Shown piece after piece: positions 8,632-17,063 of a stretch of DNA of 64,000 nt. Source of the DNA: JACVRW01 sp963814095. GTDB lineage: Bacteria; Actinomycetota; Thermoleophilia; Solirubrobacterales; Thermoleophilaceae. Both the position numbers and the translations under genes were made by a program. Positions within the stretch are counted from its first letter, which is position 1, and the number at the start of each line of letters is the position of its first letter. Location of the stretch: NCBI GenBank assembly GCA_963814095.1, contig CAWFBT010000002.1, forward strand, positions 124,001 to 188,000. Reading direction: 5' to 3'. The notes under the pieces were generated by a model. That model saw only the letters and a program-made list of their open reading frames with translations, had not been told where the DNA came from and did no database searches.

Positions 8632-9432
8632 TCATGTTGTCGTTTCGCTCTCGGCCGGGAACGCGTCGACCCCGCCGTCCACCACGATGCGCTGGCCCGT
8701 GACCATGCCGGCGTCCTCGGAGACGACGAAGCGCACGACCCGGGCCACGTCCTCCGGGCGGCAGACGCGCCCGAGCGGCTGTGCCGCGTCGAGCTCGTCC
8801 ATCCCCACCGTGCCGAGCTTCGCCTTGACGAGCCGCTCGCCCATGTCGGTCGCCACCAGCCCGGGCGCGACGACGTTCACGTGCACGCCGTTCGCGACCT
8901 CCTCCTTGGCCATCGTCAGCGCCAGCGCCTCGAGCGCGGCCTTGGCCATGTTGTAGGGCGCGCCGCCGGCACGCATGGCGGACACCTCGCTGCTCGAGAT
9001 CATCACGATGTCGCCGCGCGGTCGCTCGCGCATCTGCGGCAGGAGCAGCTGAGCCAGGCGCATCGCGCTGAACGCGTGCGTGAGCATCAGGCGCTCGAAC
9101 TCCGCCGGATCCGAGTCGGCGACAGTGTGCCCGCGGCTGGCGATGCCGGCGTTGTTGACGACGATGTCGACGAAGCCGAACTCCGCGAGCGCCGCCTCCG
9201 CGAGCCCCTCGACCTGGTCGAGCTCGGTCACCGAGGCCTGGAACGCCTTGGCCCGGCCGCCCGCGGCGCGGATCTCCTCGACGGTCTCGGCGGCCGCCTC
9301 CTCGTCACGGCGGAAGTTGACGGCGACGGCCGCTCCCGACGCGCCCAGCTCGAGCGCTATGCCGCGACCGATTCCCCGGCTGCCTCCGGTGACGATCGCC
9401 ACCCTGCCGTCGAGTGCGCGCGCAGCTGCCAT
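8632..9432 (-). CDS. Short-chain dehydrogenase/reductase (SDR)
   Basis: 266 residues. NAD(P) motif GGSRGIGRG, VNNAG, catalytic Ser in MISSSEVSA and the YNMAK active-site motif are all present, so it is a classical SDR, most like 3-oxoacyl reductases. I chose ATG at 9432, preceded by GAGGAGGTGACGG; the upstream open frame to 9660 is unsupported and crosses the operator at 9494. It leads the minus-strand operon SDR, NTF2-like, MBL. The hydroxyl substrate is unknown. Confidence 0.88.
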   Translation of the reverse strand: MAAARALDGRVAIVTGGSRGIGRGIALELGASGAAVAVNFRRDEEAAAETVEEIRAAGGRAKAFQASVTELDQVEGLAEAALAEFGFVDIVVNNAGIASRGHTVADSDPAEFERLMLTHAFSAMRLAQLLLPQMRERPRGDIVMISSSEVSAMRAGGAPYNMAKAALEALALTMAKEEVANGVHVNVVAPGLVATDMGERLVKAKLGTVGMDELDAAQPLGRVCRPEDVARVVRFVVSEDAGMVTGQRIVVDGGVDAFPAESETTT

Positions 9433-9493
9433 CTCACCGTCACCTCCTCTGTCCTGACGGGCGAGCGGCAATCTACCTACTCCCATAGAATCC

Positions 9494-9507
9494 GACAAGC
9501 GTTTGGT
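9494..9507. promoter_or_regulatory. Operator-like site GACAAGCGTTTGGT with TAGAAT -10 at 9486
   Basis: 12 of 14 consensus positions. It lies in the 70-bp divergent space between the SDR (minus) and the CoA transferase (plus). TAGAAT at 9486-9491 would start transcription inside the site; the assumed TTG start of the CoA transferase (9503) overlaps its right arm. Confidence 0.5.
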
Positions 9508-10714
9508 TGATGAGACCACACAACCGGGCCCGTTGGAGGGCGTCAGGATCATCGACCTGTGTCGGCTGCTGCCGGGTGCCTTCGCCACCGGCCTGCTGGG
9601 CGACATGGGCGCCGAGGTCATCAAGGTGGAGCAGCCGGGCGTGGGCGATCCGATGCGCACCTACCAGCCGCGCCTCGGCGACACGTCGGCCTTCACCTGG
9701 GTCACCGACCGCAGCAAGCGCTCCGTGGCGCTCAACCTGCGCGACCCCCGCGGCGTCGAGGCGGTCCGGCGGCTGGCGCGGGACGCCGACGCCGTGGTCG
9801 AGAGCTTCCGCCCGGGCGTGGCGGACCGGCTCGGTGTCGGCTACGACGACCTGCGCGAGCTGAACCCGGCGCTCGTGTACTGCTCGATCAGCGGCTACGG
9901 GGCGGACGGGCCGCTCGTCGCCGAGGCGGGCCACGACATCAACTACGTCGGCCGCGCCGGCCTGCTGAGCGTCACGGGCGCCGGCGGTCGTCCCGCGCTC
10001 CCGGGCGTGACGATCGCCGACCTCGCCGGCGGGTCGCTGATGGGGATCGCCGGGCTGCTGGCCGCGCTCGTACGGGCACAGCGCACGGGGGAGGGGGACC
10101 ACGTCGACGTCGCAATGACCGACGGAGCGTTCGCGCTGCAGGCGCTGACGCTGGGCGCGTTCTTCGCGGAGGACCGCGATCCCGGCATCGAGACCGAGCT
10201 CCTCAACGGCGGCTACCCCTGTTACAACGTCTACGAATGCGCCGACGGCCGCCATGTCACCGTCGGACCGCTCGAGGAGCCCTTCTGGCGTGAGCTCTGC
10301 GACGCAGTCGAGCGGCCCGACCTGCTCCCGACCCAGTTCGACGGGCAGGCGATCCCACGCTGGCGGGAGCTGTTCGCCACGCGTGCGCGCGACGACTGGC
10401 TGGCGACCTTCGCCGGCCGCGACGTGTGCGTCGGCCCCCTCAACAAGGTCTCCGAGGCGACCGCCGACCCGCAGCTGCGCCACCGCGGGATGATCACCGA
10501 GCAGGAGCACGACACGGCGGGGCCCGTGCCGCAGATCGGCACGCCGATCAAGTTCCGCGAACGGCATGCCGGGCCGCGCGCTCCCGCGCAGGCGCTCGGC
10601 GAGTCGACCTCGTCCGTGCTCACCGAGGCGGGCTACTCAGCTGACGAGATCGAGCGTTTGTTGGATGATGGGGTGGCCGCGGAACCAGCGGCCGTCAAAG
10701 CAAACGATTGGTAG
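9503..10714 (+). CDS. Class III CoA transferase (CaiB/BaiF family)
   Basis: 403 residues. N-terminal LEGVRIIDLCRLLPGAFAT, GDMGAEVIKVEQPG and the catalytic-aspartate region of the family (GHDINYVGRAG) are visible. It moves CoA between carboxylic acids, or acts as a racemase in the AMACR branch; GHDINY resembles AMACR, which has Asp in this position. The start is uncertain: TTG 9503 overlaps the operator and has no ribosome site, and TTG 9533 (LEGVRI) is an alternative. The last codons overlap the next operator at 10699. The F420 enzyme follows after 6 bp. Confidence 0.87.
   Translation: MVDETTQPGPLEGVRIIDLCRLLPGAFATGLLGDMGAEVIKVEQPGVGDPMRTYQPRLGDTSAFTWVTDRSKRSVALNLRDPRGVEAVRRLARDADAVVESFRPGVADRLGVGYDDLRELNPALVYCSISGYGADGPLVAEAGHDINYVGRAGLLSVTGAGGRPALPGVTIADLAGGSLMGIAGLLAALVRAQRTGEGDHVDVAMTDGAFALQALTLGAFFAEDRDPGIETELLNGGYPCYNVYECADGRHVTVGPLEEPFWRELCDAVERPDLLPTQFDGQAIPRWRELFATRARDDWLATFAGRDVCVGPLNKVSEATADPQLRHRGMITEQEHDTAGPVPQIGTPIKFRERHAGPRAPAQALGESTSSVLTEAGYSADEIERLLDDGVAAEPAAVKANDW
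10699..10712. promoter_or_regulatory. Operator-like site AGCAAACGATTGGT overlapping a stop codon
   Basis: 13 of 14 consensus positions. It lies within the final codons and TAG of the CoA transferase and ends 8 bp before the Fgd-like ATG, leaving hardly any leader. Control of the downstream F420 genes from here would act as a roadblock or at an internal promoter (inference). Confidence 0.5.
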
Positions 10715-10720
10715 AGGCCC

Positions 10721-11737
10721 ATGCGGTACGGATACAAGGCATCGGCAGAGCAGTTCGGGCCGCGTGAGCTGCTCGAGTACTCGGTGCTGGCAGAGCAGCT
10801 CGGCTTCGACACGATCGCCGTGTCGGACCACTTCCAGCCCTGGCGCCACAACACGGGCCATGCGCCGAACGCGCTGGTCTGGCTTGGCGCCCTCGGGCAG
10901 GCAACGGAGCGGGCCACCATGGTCACGAGCGTGCTCACGCCGACTCTGCGCTACCACCCGTCGATCGTCGCCCAGGCGTTCGGCACGCTCGCCAGCCTCG
11001 ACCCCGGCCGCGTCATCCTCGGCGTGGGGACCGGCGAGTCGATGAACGAGACGCCCGCGACGATGATGGACTGGCCGGGCGCGAAGGAGCGTCGCATGCG
11101 GCTCGCCGAGGCGATCAAGCTGATCAAGCAGCTCTGGAACGACGAGCGCGTGACCTTCGAGGGCGAGTACTACCAGACGCGGCAGGCCACGATCTACGAC
11201 CGGCCGACCGAGCAGGTCCCGATCTACGTGGCCGCCTCCGGGCCGCTGGCAGCGAAGCTCGCCGGCCGCGCGGGCGATGGCTTCATCTGCACGAGCGGCA
11301 AGCCCTTCGAGCTCTACGAGGAGCTGCTCGGCAAGGTGCGCGAAGGCGCGGAGGGGGCCGGCCGCGACGCGGACGCCATCGACCGCATGATCGAGATCAA
11401 GGTCTCCTACGACCGCGACCCGGAGCGCGCCGAGCCGAACTGCCACTGGTGGGCCGCCCTGGCGCTCACGGGCGAGGAGAAGAGCGGCATCGAGGATCCA
11501 CTCGAGATGGAGCGCCTCGCCGACGCGAACCTCGACCGCGCGCACACGCGCTTCATCGTTACGAGCGACCCCGAGGAGTGCGTTGAGCGCATTCGCCCGT
11601 ACGTCGAGCTCGGCTTCACGCGGCTCGTGTTCCATGGGCCGGGCAACGACCAGCGGCGCTTCCTCGAGCAGTTCTCCGAGGACGTCCTGCCGCTGCTGCG
11701 CGAGCGCTTCGGCGCCGCTGCCGAGGTGACGGCATAG
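10721..11737 (+). CDS. F420-dependent glucose-6-phosphate dehydrogenase-like LLM oxidoreductase
   Basis: 338 residues, very similar in motif layout to mycobacterial Fgd1: DHFQPW with His37 and Trp41 (His40 and Trp44 in Fgd1) and GVGTGESMNE with Glu106 (Glu109 in Fgd1). Fgd oxidises glucose 6-phosphate and yields reduced F420H2. Other members of the subfamily use different alcohols, so the substrate is likely but not proven. It directly precedes FbiC, which makes the F420 chromophore, and shares the cluster with LLM enzymes that might use F420H2. The TAG stop overlaps the presumed FbiC start. Confidence 0.82.
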   Translation: MRYGYKASAEQFGPRELLEYSVLAEQLGFDTIAVSDHFQPWRHNTGHAPNALVWLGALGQATERATMVTSVLTPTLRYHPSIVAQAFGTLASLDPGRVILGVGTGESMNETPATMMDWPGAKERRMRLAEAIKLIKQLWNDERVTFEGEYYQTRQATIYDRPTEQVPIYVAASGPLAAKLAGRAGDGFICTSGKPFELYEELLGKVREGAEGAGRDADAIDRMIEIKVSYDRDPERAEPNCHWWAALALTGEEKSGIEDPLEMERLADANLDRAHTRFIVTSDPEECVERIRPYVELGFTRLVFHGPGNDQRRFLEQFSEDVLPLLRERFGAAAEVTA

Positions 11738-14139
11738 ACGACAAGACGCTCCTCGACGTATCGGTCGACGAGCTCTGCCGACTCGCCCGCGAGCGCCGGG
11801 CGGAGCTGAGCGGCACCCTCGTCACCTATTCGCCGAAGGTATTCATCCCGCTGACGAAGCTGTGCCGCGACGCCTGCGGCTACTGCACGTTCGCGCGGCC
11901 GCCGCGGCGCGGTGAGCGCGCCTACATGGGCCTGGACGAGGTGCTCGAGATCGCGCGTGCGGGCGCCGCGGCGGGCTGCCGTGAGGCGCTCTTCACGCTC
12001 GGCGACAAGCCCGAGCTCCGCTATCGCGTGGCGCGCGAGGAGCTCGCCGAGCTCGGCTTCGCGACGACGCTCGAGTACCTCCGCGAGGCCGCGCGCGTCG
12101 TCCTCGAGGAGACGGGGCTGCTGCCGCACCTCAACCCGGGGGTGATGACGCGCGCGGACCTTGCCGCGCTCCGCCCCGTGTCGGCCTCGATGGGGATCAT
12201 GCTCGAGACGACGGCCGAGCGCCTGTCTGAACGGGGCGGGGCACACCGGGGCGCGCCCGACAAGGACCCCGCCCTGCGGCTGGAGACGATCCGGCTGGCC
12301 GGCGAGCTGAGCGTCCCGTTCACGAGCGGGATCCTGATCGGCATCGGCGAGACGCGCGCGGAGCGCCTCGACGCGCTGCATGCGCTCGCCGACTTGGCGG
12401 ACCGCCACGGCCACCTCCAGGAGGTGATCGTCCAGAACTTCAGGGCCAAGCCCGGCACGCGGATGGCGAGCCATCCCGAACCCGACCTGGAGGATCACCT
12501 CTGGACGATCGCCGCCGCGCGCCTCGTGCTGCCCGCGAGCGTGCACGTGCAGGCGCCGCCCAACCTCGCCTTCGACGAGTTCCCGCGCCTCCTCGACGCC
12601 GGCATCGACGACTGGGGCGGGGTGTCGCCGGTGACGGTCGACCACGTGAATCCCGAGGCGCCCTGGCCCGAGCTCGACAGGCTCGCGGCCGCAACCCGGG
12701 AGCGCGGACTGACGCTCGTCCCGCGGCTGGCGCTCTACCCGGAGCACGTCCTCGGGCTCGAGCGCTGGGTCGACCCGGCTGTGGCGCCGGCGGTCCGCCA
12801 CGTCGCGGACTCCATGGGCCTCGCGCGCGAGGATCCCTGGGCGCCGGGCGAGACGGTCAGGGTGCCGGCGGGTCTCAGCTCGGACGCTCTGTCTCACGCG
12901 CGCGCCCGCGCGCGCGTGAACGAACCGGGAGTGGGCGAGGCGCTCGCGAGAGCCGCCGCCGGCGTGCCGCTCGAGGAGGACGACGCGGTTGCGCTGCTCC
13001 GTGCGCGCGGTGAGGACAGGCTCGCGGTGCTGGCCGCCGCCGACCGGCTCCGGCGCGAGGTCTGCGGCGACGAGGTCACCTACGTCGTCACGCGGAACAT
13101 CCAGTACACGAACGTCTGTTACTTCCGTTGCGGCTTCTGCGCCTTCTCCAAGGGGCGGCTGGCGCGCAACCTGCGCGGCAAGCCGTACCTCGTGCCGATG
13201 GACGAGATAGTGCGCCGCGCGCAGGAGGCCTGGGACCGCGGCGCGGTCGAGGTGTGTCTGCAGGGCGGGATCCATCCGGGCTTCGACGGCGACTACTACG
13301 CCGCCGTGGTCGAGGCCATCCGCGATGGCGTGCCCGGCATCCACGTGCACGCGTTCTCGGCACTCGAGATCTGGCAGGGCGCGGCCACGCTGGGCGTCTC
13401 GCTCGAGGACTACCTCACCCGTCTGCGGGAGCTCGGCCTGTCGTCCCTGCCCGGCACGGCGGCCGAGATCCTCGACGACGAGGTGCGAGAGCTCATCTGC
13501 CCGGACAAGATCGACACCGCCCAGTGGCTCGAGGTGCACGACACGGCTCACCGTGTCGGCCTGCGCTCGAACGTGACGATGATGTTCGGGCACGTCGAGC
13601 AGCCGCGCAACTGGGCCCGCCACCTCCTGAGAGCGCGCGAGCAACAGCGCCAGAGCGGCGGCTTCACCGAATTCGTTCCGCTGCCCTTCGTCCACATGGA
13701 GGCGCCGATCTGGCGGCGCGGCCTGGCGCGCTCGGGCCCGACCTTCGGCGAGACCCTGCTCGTGCACGCCGTGGCCCGGCTCGTTCTGCACCCGGAGATC
13801 ACGAACATCCAGGCCTCTTGGGTCAAGCTTGGCCCTGAGGGCGTGCGGGCGCTCCTCTCGGCCGGGGTCAACGACCTGGGCGGGACGCTCATGAACGAGT
13901 CGATCTCGCGCGCCGCCGGCTCGGAGCACGGCCAGGAGATGCCGCCGGAGCAAATGGAATCCGTGATCCGCTCGGCCGGGCGCCGGCCGCGCCAGCGCAC
14001 GACGCTGTATGGCCGGCCGCCCGCCGCCCAGACGGAGCGCTCCTTCGGTGCGGCACCGCTCGCCGAGCCGTTCAACCCGCCGGCCCGCGAGGCCGGCCTG
14101 CGCGCTCCGCGGGAGCTCGTGCGCCCGGGTGTAGGCTGA
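11734..14139 (+). CDS. fbiC: FO synthase, CofG-CofH fusion (FbiC)
   Basis: About 801 residues with two radical-SAM domains. The CofG half carries CRDACGYC near residue 46; the CofH half carries CYFRCGFC near residue 464. Together they make the deazaflavin FO of coenzyme F420 from tyrosine and a ribityl-pyrimidine precursor. The first in-frame ATG (11926) lies after the first CxxxCxxC and cannot be the start. Upstream to the frame's stop at 11584 there is no ATG, GTG, TTG or CTG codon; ATA at 11734 forms an ATAG overlap with the Fgd-like stop and is my provisional start. Mycobacterial FbiC is somewhat longer (about 856). Confidence 0.9.
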   Translation: MDDKTLLDVSVDELCRLARERRAELSGTLVTYSPKVFIPLTKLCRDACGYCTFARPPRRGERAYMGLDEVLEIARAGAAAGCREALFTLGDKPELRYRVAREELAELGFATTLEYLREAARVVLEETGLLPHLNPGVMTRADLAALRPVSASMGIMLETTAERLSERGGAHRGAPDKDPALRLETIRLAGELSVPFTSGILIGIGETRAERLDALHALADLADRHGHLQEVIVQNFRAKPGTRMASHPEPDLEDHLWTIAAARLVLPASVHVQAPPNLAFDEFPRLLDAGIDDWGGVSPVTVDHVNPEAPWPELDRLAAATRERGLTLVPRLALYPEHVLGLERWVDPAVAPAVRHVADSMGLAREDPWAPGETVRVPAGLSSDALSHARARARVNEPGVGEALARAAAGVPLEEDDAVALLRARGEDRLAVLAAADRLRREVCGDEVTYVVTRNIQYTNVCYFRCGFCAFSKGRLARNLRGKPYLVPMDEIVRRAQEAWDRGAVEVCLQGGIHPGFDGDYYAAVVEAIRDGVPGIHVHAFSALEIWQGAATLGVSLEDYLTRLRELGLSSLPGTAAEILDDEVRELICPDKIDTAQWLEVHDTAHRVGLRSNVTMMFGHVEQPRNWARHLLRAREQQRQSGGFTEFVPLPFVHMEAPIWRRGLARSGPTFGETLLVHAVARLVLHPEITNIQASWVKLGPEGVRALLSAGVNDLGGTLMNESISRAAGSEHGQEMPPEQMESVIRSAGRRPRQRTTLYGRPPAAQTERSFGAAPLAEPFNPPAREAGLRAPRELVRPGVG

Positions 14140-14154
14140 CGCGCCGTCCACTGC

Positions 14155-14206
14155 TTGACACGCTCGTGGCCCGCGCCTAGCATCGCCGATCAACCAACCG
14201 ATCGTT
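14155..14206 (+). promoter_or_regulatory. Sigma-A-type promoter with downstream operator
   Basis: TTGACA (14155-14160), 17 bp, TAGCAT (14178-14183), then nine bases and the operator-like ACCAACCGATCGTT (14193-14206, 12 of 14). The position just past the expected transcription start is typical for repression. The message would have a leader of about 190 bases before the permease ATG; I see no recognisable riboswitch or small gene in 14207-14388. Confidence 0.65.
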
Positions 14207-14388
14207 CAAGCACCAGACCACGGTTGGCGAGGGAGTCAGGGCATTGCGGCTTAGGTGTGAACTGCGTGTCGAAGCTGCCGCGACGGCGGCACGGAGTCGC
14301 GCGCGCTGCGCGCCGACCCACTCGCGCTCTCGCCGCAATACCGCGCCAGTGACCTGGGCACGACAGCGAGCCTGTGAGAGGATCGAGC

Positions 14389-15462
14389 ATGTCCGTTGAG
14401 GAACCCGTGACCGGCGACCCATCACAGCGTGCGGGCGGTGCCGCCCAGGCCGCAACTGCGACCGCCTCGGGCGGGGATGGCGGCGGCCCTGAGCCGGCCG
14501 CCATCGGGCGCAGCCGCCGCGACAGCGTGAGCGAGTTCCTGGCGAAGTACGGCGTGCTGCTCGCCTTCGTGGCGATGGTGATCGTCTTCAGCCTCGCCAA
14601 GCCGGACACGTTCCCCACCTGGGAGAACTGGAAGAACATCTTCACGGCGGCGGCACCCGCCCTGATCGTGGCGGCCGGGCTCACCGTGCCGCTCGTGATG
14701 CAGGACTTCGACCTCTCCTTCGGGGCAATGATCAGCCTCGCCGGCGGCGCCGCGGTGGCGCTCATGACGAAGAACGACGTCGGCTGGGTGCTGGCGATCC
14801 TGGCCGCACTCGGGCTCGGCATCGCCGCGGGCGTCACGAGCGGGTTCCTGATCGCCTACCTGGGCGGCTCCTCGTTCATCATCACGCTGGCGATGGGCAC
14901 CGTCTTAACCGGTGTCGAGTTCGCGATCACGAGCCAGGACACGATCTTCAGCGGCGTCGCCACGACCTACATCGAGATCGCCCAGAACACCCTGCTGGGG
15001 CTGAGCAACCAGGTCTGGATAGCGCTCGTGCTGGCGATCCTCTTATGGATCCTGCTCGACTTCAGCGAGCCTGGGCGCTACATGTACGCCATCGGCGGCA
15101 ACCCGGAGGCCGCGAGGCTCTCGGGCATCTCGACCCGCCGCCTGCGCCTCGTGGGCTTCGTCATCGTCGCGGTGATGGCCGCCATCGCCGGCATCCTGCT
15201 CACCGGCAACTCGGCCTCCTACTCGCCCAGCTTCGGCGCGTCGTTCCTGCTGCCGGCGTTCGCCGCCGTGTTCCTCGGATCCGCGGTGCTGAGACCCGGT
15301 GAGTTCAACCTCCCGGGAACGCTGATCGGCGTCTTGTTCCTCGGTGCGATCCAGACCGGCCTCACCCAGCTGAACCTCGAGGCCTACGTGATCAACCTCG
15401 TCCAGGGCGGCATCCTGATCTTCGCGGTCCTGCTGAGCCGGCTCGGGCAGCGCACGGTATGA
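14389..15462 (+). CDS. ABC transporter permease (ribose/simple-sugar type, RbsC-like)
   Basis: 357 residues. After a 45-residue Gly/Ala-rich cytoplasmic tail come about eight to ten hydrophobic segments. Motifs shared with RbsC/MglC-type permeases include QDFDLSFGAMISLAGG, GGSSFIITLAMGTVLTG and AIGGNPEAARLSGI. It would form the membrane pore with the ATPase that follows. ATG at 14389 has GAGAGG eight bases before it; GTG at 14374 is possible. No substrate-binding protein gene lies nearby, unusual for this family. The substrate is unknown and may be a pathway compound rather than a sugar. Confidence 0.87.
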   Translation: MSVEEPVTGDPSQRAGGAAQAATATASGGDGGGPEPAAIGRSRRDSVSEFLAKYGVLLAFVAMVIVFSLAKPDTFPTWENWKNIFTAAAPALIVAAGLTVPLVMQDFDLSFGAMISLAGGAAVALMTKNDVGWVLAILAALGLGIAAGVTSGFLIAYLGGSSFIITLAMGTVLTGVEFAITSQDTIFSGVATTYIEIAQNTLLGLSNQVWIALVLAILLWILLDFSEPGRYMYAIGGNPEAARLSGISTRRLRLVGFVIVAVMAAIAGILLTGNSASYSPSFGASFLLPAFAAVFLGSAVLRPGEFNLPGTLIGVLFLGAIQTGLTQLNLEAYVINLVQGGILIFAVLLSRLGQRTV

Positions 15463-17000
15463 GCACGCCGGAGAAGACCGAGGCGCCACGGCCCGCGGCG
15501 AAGCCTTTCCTGATGGGCAAGGGCCTCACGAAGGTCTATCCCGGCGTGCTCGCCCTCGACAACGTCGACGGCGCGATCATGCCGGGCGTCGTGCTCGGCC
15601 TGGTCGGGAAGAACGGCGCCGGCAAGAGCACGCTGCTCAAGGTCTTCGCCGGAGCGACCCAGCCCGACGAGGGGGAGATCATCATCGACGGCGAGGAGGT
15701 CACGCTCCATAGCCCGCACGACGCGACCAAGCGCGGCCTCGCCTTCGTGCACCAGGAGCTGGCCGACGTGCCCAACCTCTCGGTGGCGGAGAACATCGAG
15801 CTCGGCCTCGGCTACCCGCGCCGCGCCGGCCTCTTCGTCAACCAGCGGGCTCTGCGCCGCAAGACGCGCGAGGTGCTGGAGCGCCTCCAGGTCAAGATCG
15901 ACCCGCGCGCGCAGGTGGGCAGCCTCAGCCTCGCCGACCGCCGCACGGTCATGATCGCGCGCGGGCTCGCGGCAGAGGCGCGCCTGCTCGTCCTCGACGA
16001 GCCCAGCGCATCGCTCACCGAGGAGGAGATCAAGCACCTGCACAGCGTCGTCCGCTCGCTGCGCGACGACGGCGTGGCGATCATCTACGTGAGCCACCGG
16101 CTGGACGAGATTCTCGAGCTGACCGACTTCGTGGGCGTCATGCGCGACGGCAAGCTGGTCTACAACGCGCGCACGAAGGACGTGTCGATGACCAAGCTGA
16201 TCGAGGAGATCACCGGATCGCTCGACGCGGCGCCGGAGCGCCGCGAGGCGCGCAAGGTCGAGACCAAGGGGGAGCAGATCCTCAAGGTGGAGAACCTCTC
16301 CTCGCCGACCGGCGTGATCGACGCGAGCTTCGAGCTGCGCAAGGGCGAGCTGCTCGGCATCGCCGGGCTGGTCGGATCGCGCCGGACCGAGCTGGTGCGG
16401 GCCATCTTCGGGGCCGACCGCGCGACCGACGGCAAGGTCAGCGTCCACGGCGAGGAGCGAGCGATCCGCTCCCCCCGCGAGGGCCTCAAGGCCGGCATCG
16501 TGCTGCTGCCCGAGGATCGCCGCCAGCAGGGCACGGTCCAGTCCTTCTCCGTTCGCAAGAACGTGACCCTGCCCGCGCTCAAGCGCTACCGCCGCGGACC
16601 GCTGCCGCTGCCGAACATCAGGGCCGAGCGCAAGGGCACAAAGGCGCTCGTCGAGCGCCTCAACGTAAAGGTCGCCAGCGTCGAGCACCCGGTGCGCTAC
16701 CTCTCGGGCGGCAACCAGCAGAAGGTCGTGCTGGCCAAGTGGCTCGACTCGGGCGCCGACGTCTTCATCTTCGACGAGCCGACCCACGGCATCGACGTCG
16801 AGGGCAAGGAAGAGGTCTACCGGCTCATGGAGGAGCTCGCCGAACAGGGCAAGGGCGTGATCTTCATCTCGTCGGAGTTCACCGAGCTGGTGGGCGCCTG
16901 CAGCCGTGTCGTCGTCATGCGCGAGGGCCGCATCGTCGGCGAGCTCGAGGGCGACGCGATCACCGACGCGGCACTCGTCGAGCGCTGCTACGCGGACTGA
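15459..17000 (+). CDS. ABC transporter ATPase (RbsA/MglA-like, two nucleotide-binding domains)
   Basis: 513 residues, the usual length for fused sugar-importer ATPases. Domain 1 has Walker A GKNGAGKST and LLVLDEPSASLTEEE; domain 2 has the family's degenerate Walker A region GLVGSRRTELV, the signature LSGGNQQKVVLAKWL and FDEPTHGIDVEG. ATG overlaps the permease stop by 4 bp, so the pair is coupled. It energises import of the ligand taken up by the permease at 14389. Confidence 0.92.
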   Translation: MSTPEKTEAPRPAAKPFLMGKGLTKVYPGVLALDNVDGAIMPGVVLGLVGKNGAGKSTLLKVFAGATQPDEGEIIIDGEEVTLHSPHDATKRGLAFVHQELADVPNLSVAENIELGLGYPRRAGLFVNQRALRRKTREVLERLQVKIDPRAQVGSLSLADRRTVMIARGLAAEARLLVLDEPSASLTEEEIKHLHSVVRSLRDDGVAIIYVSHRLDEILELTDFVGVMRDGKLVYNARTKDVSMTKLIEEITGSLDAAPERREARKVETKGEQILKVENLSSPTGVIDASFELRKGELLGIAGLVGSRRTELVRAIFGADRATDGKVSVHGEERAIRSPREGLKAGIVLLPEDRRQQGTVQSFSVRKNVTLPALKRYRRGPLPLPNIRAERKGTKALVERLNVKVASVEHPVRYLSGGNQQKVVLAKWLDSGADVFIFDEPTHGIDVEGKEEVYRLMEELAEQGKGVIFISSEFTELVGACSRVVVMREGRIVGELEGDAITDAALVERCYAD

Positions 17001-17013
17001 CCCTTCCCTACCG

Positions 17014-17027
17014 ATCAACCGTTTGGT
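17014..17027. promoter_or_regulatory. Operator-like site ATCAACCGTTTGGT
   Basis: 13 of 14 consensus positions, 13 bp after the ABC ATPase stop and 36 bp before the first P450 ATG. The spacing matches the perfect sites at 1509 and 56765 (35 bp). A separate promoter for the P450 pair is implied; no convincing -35/-10 pair was found. Confidence 0.6.
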
Positions 17028-17063
17028 ACGTTCGCGCCTTCCGACCGGAGGAGCGAACGGGGC

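Noticed and set aside
14207..14388. Riboswitch in the ABC transporter leader
   Set aside because: The leader is GC-rich with possible helices, but I see no conserved riboswitch core.
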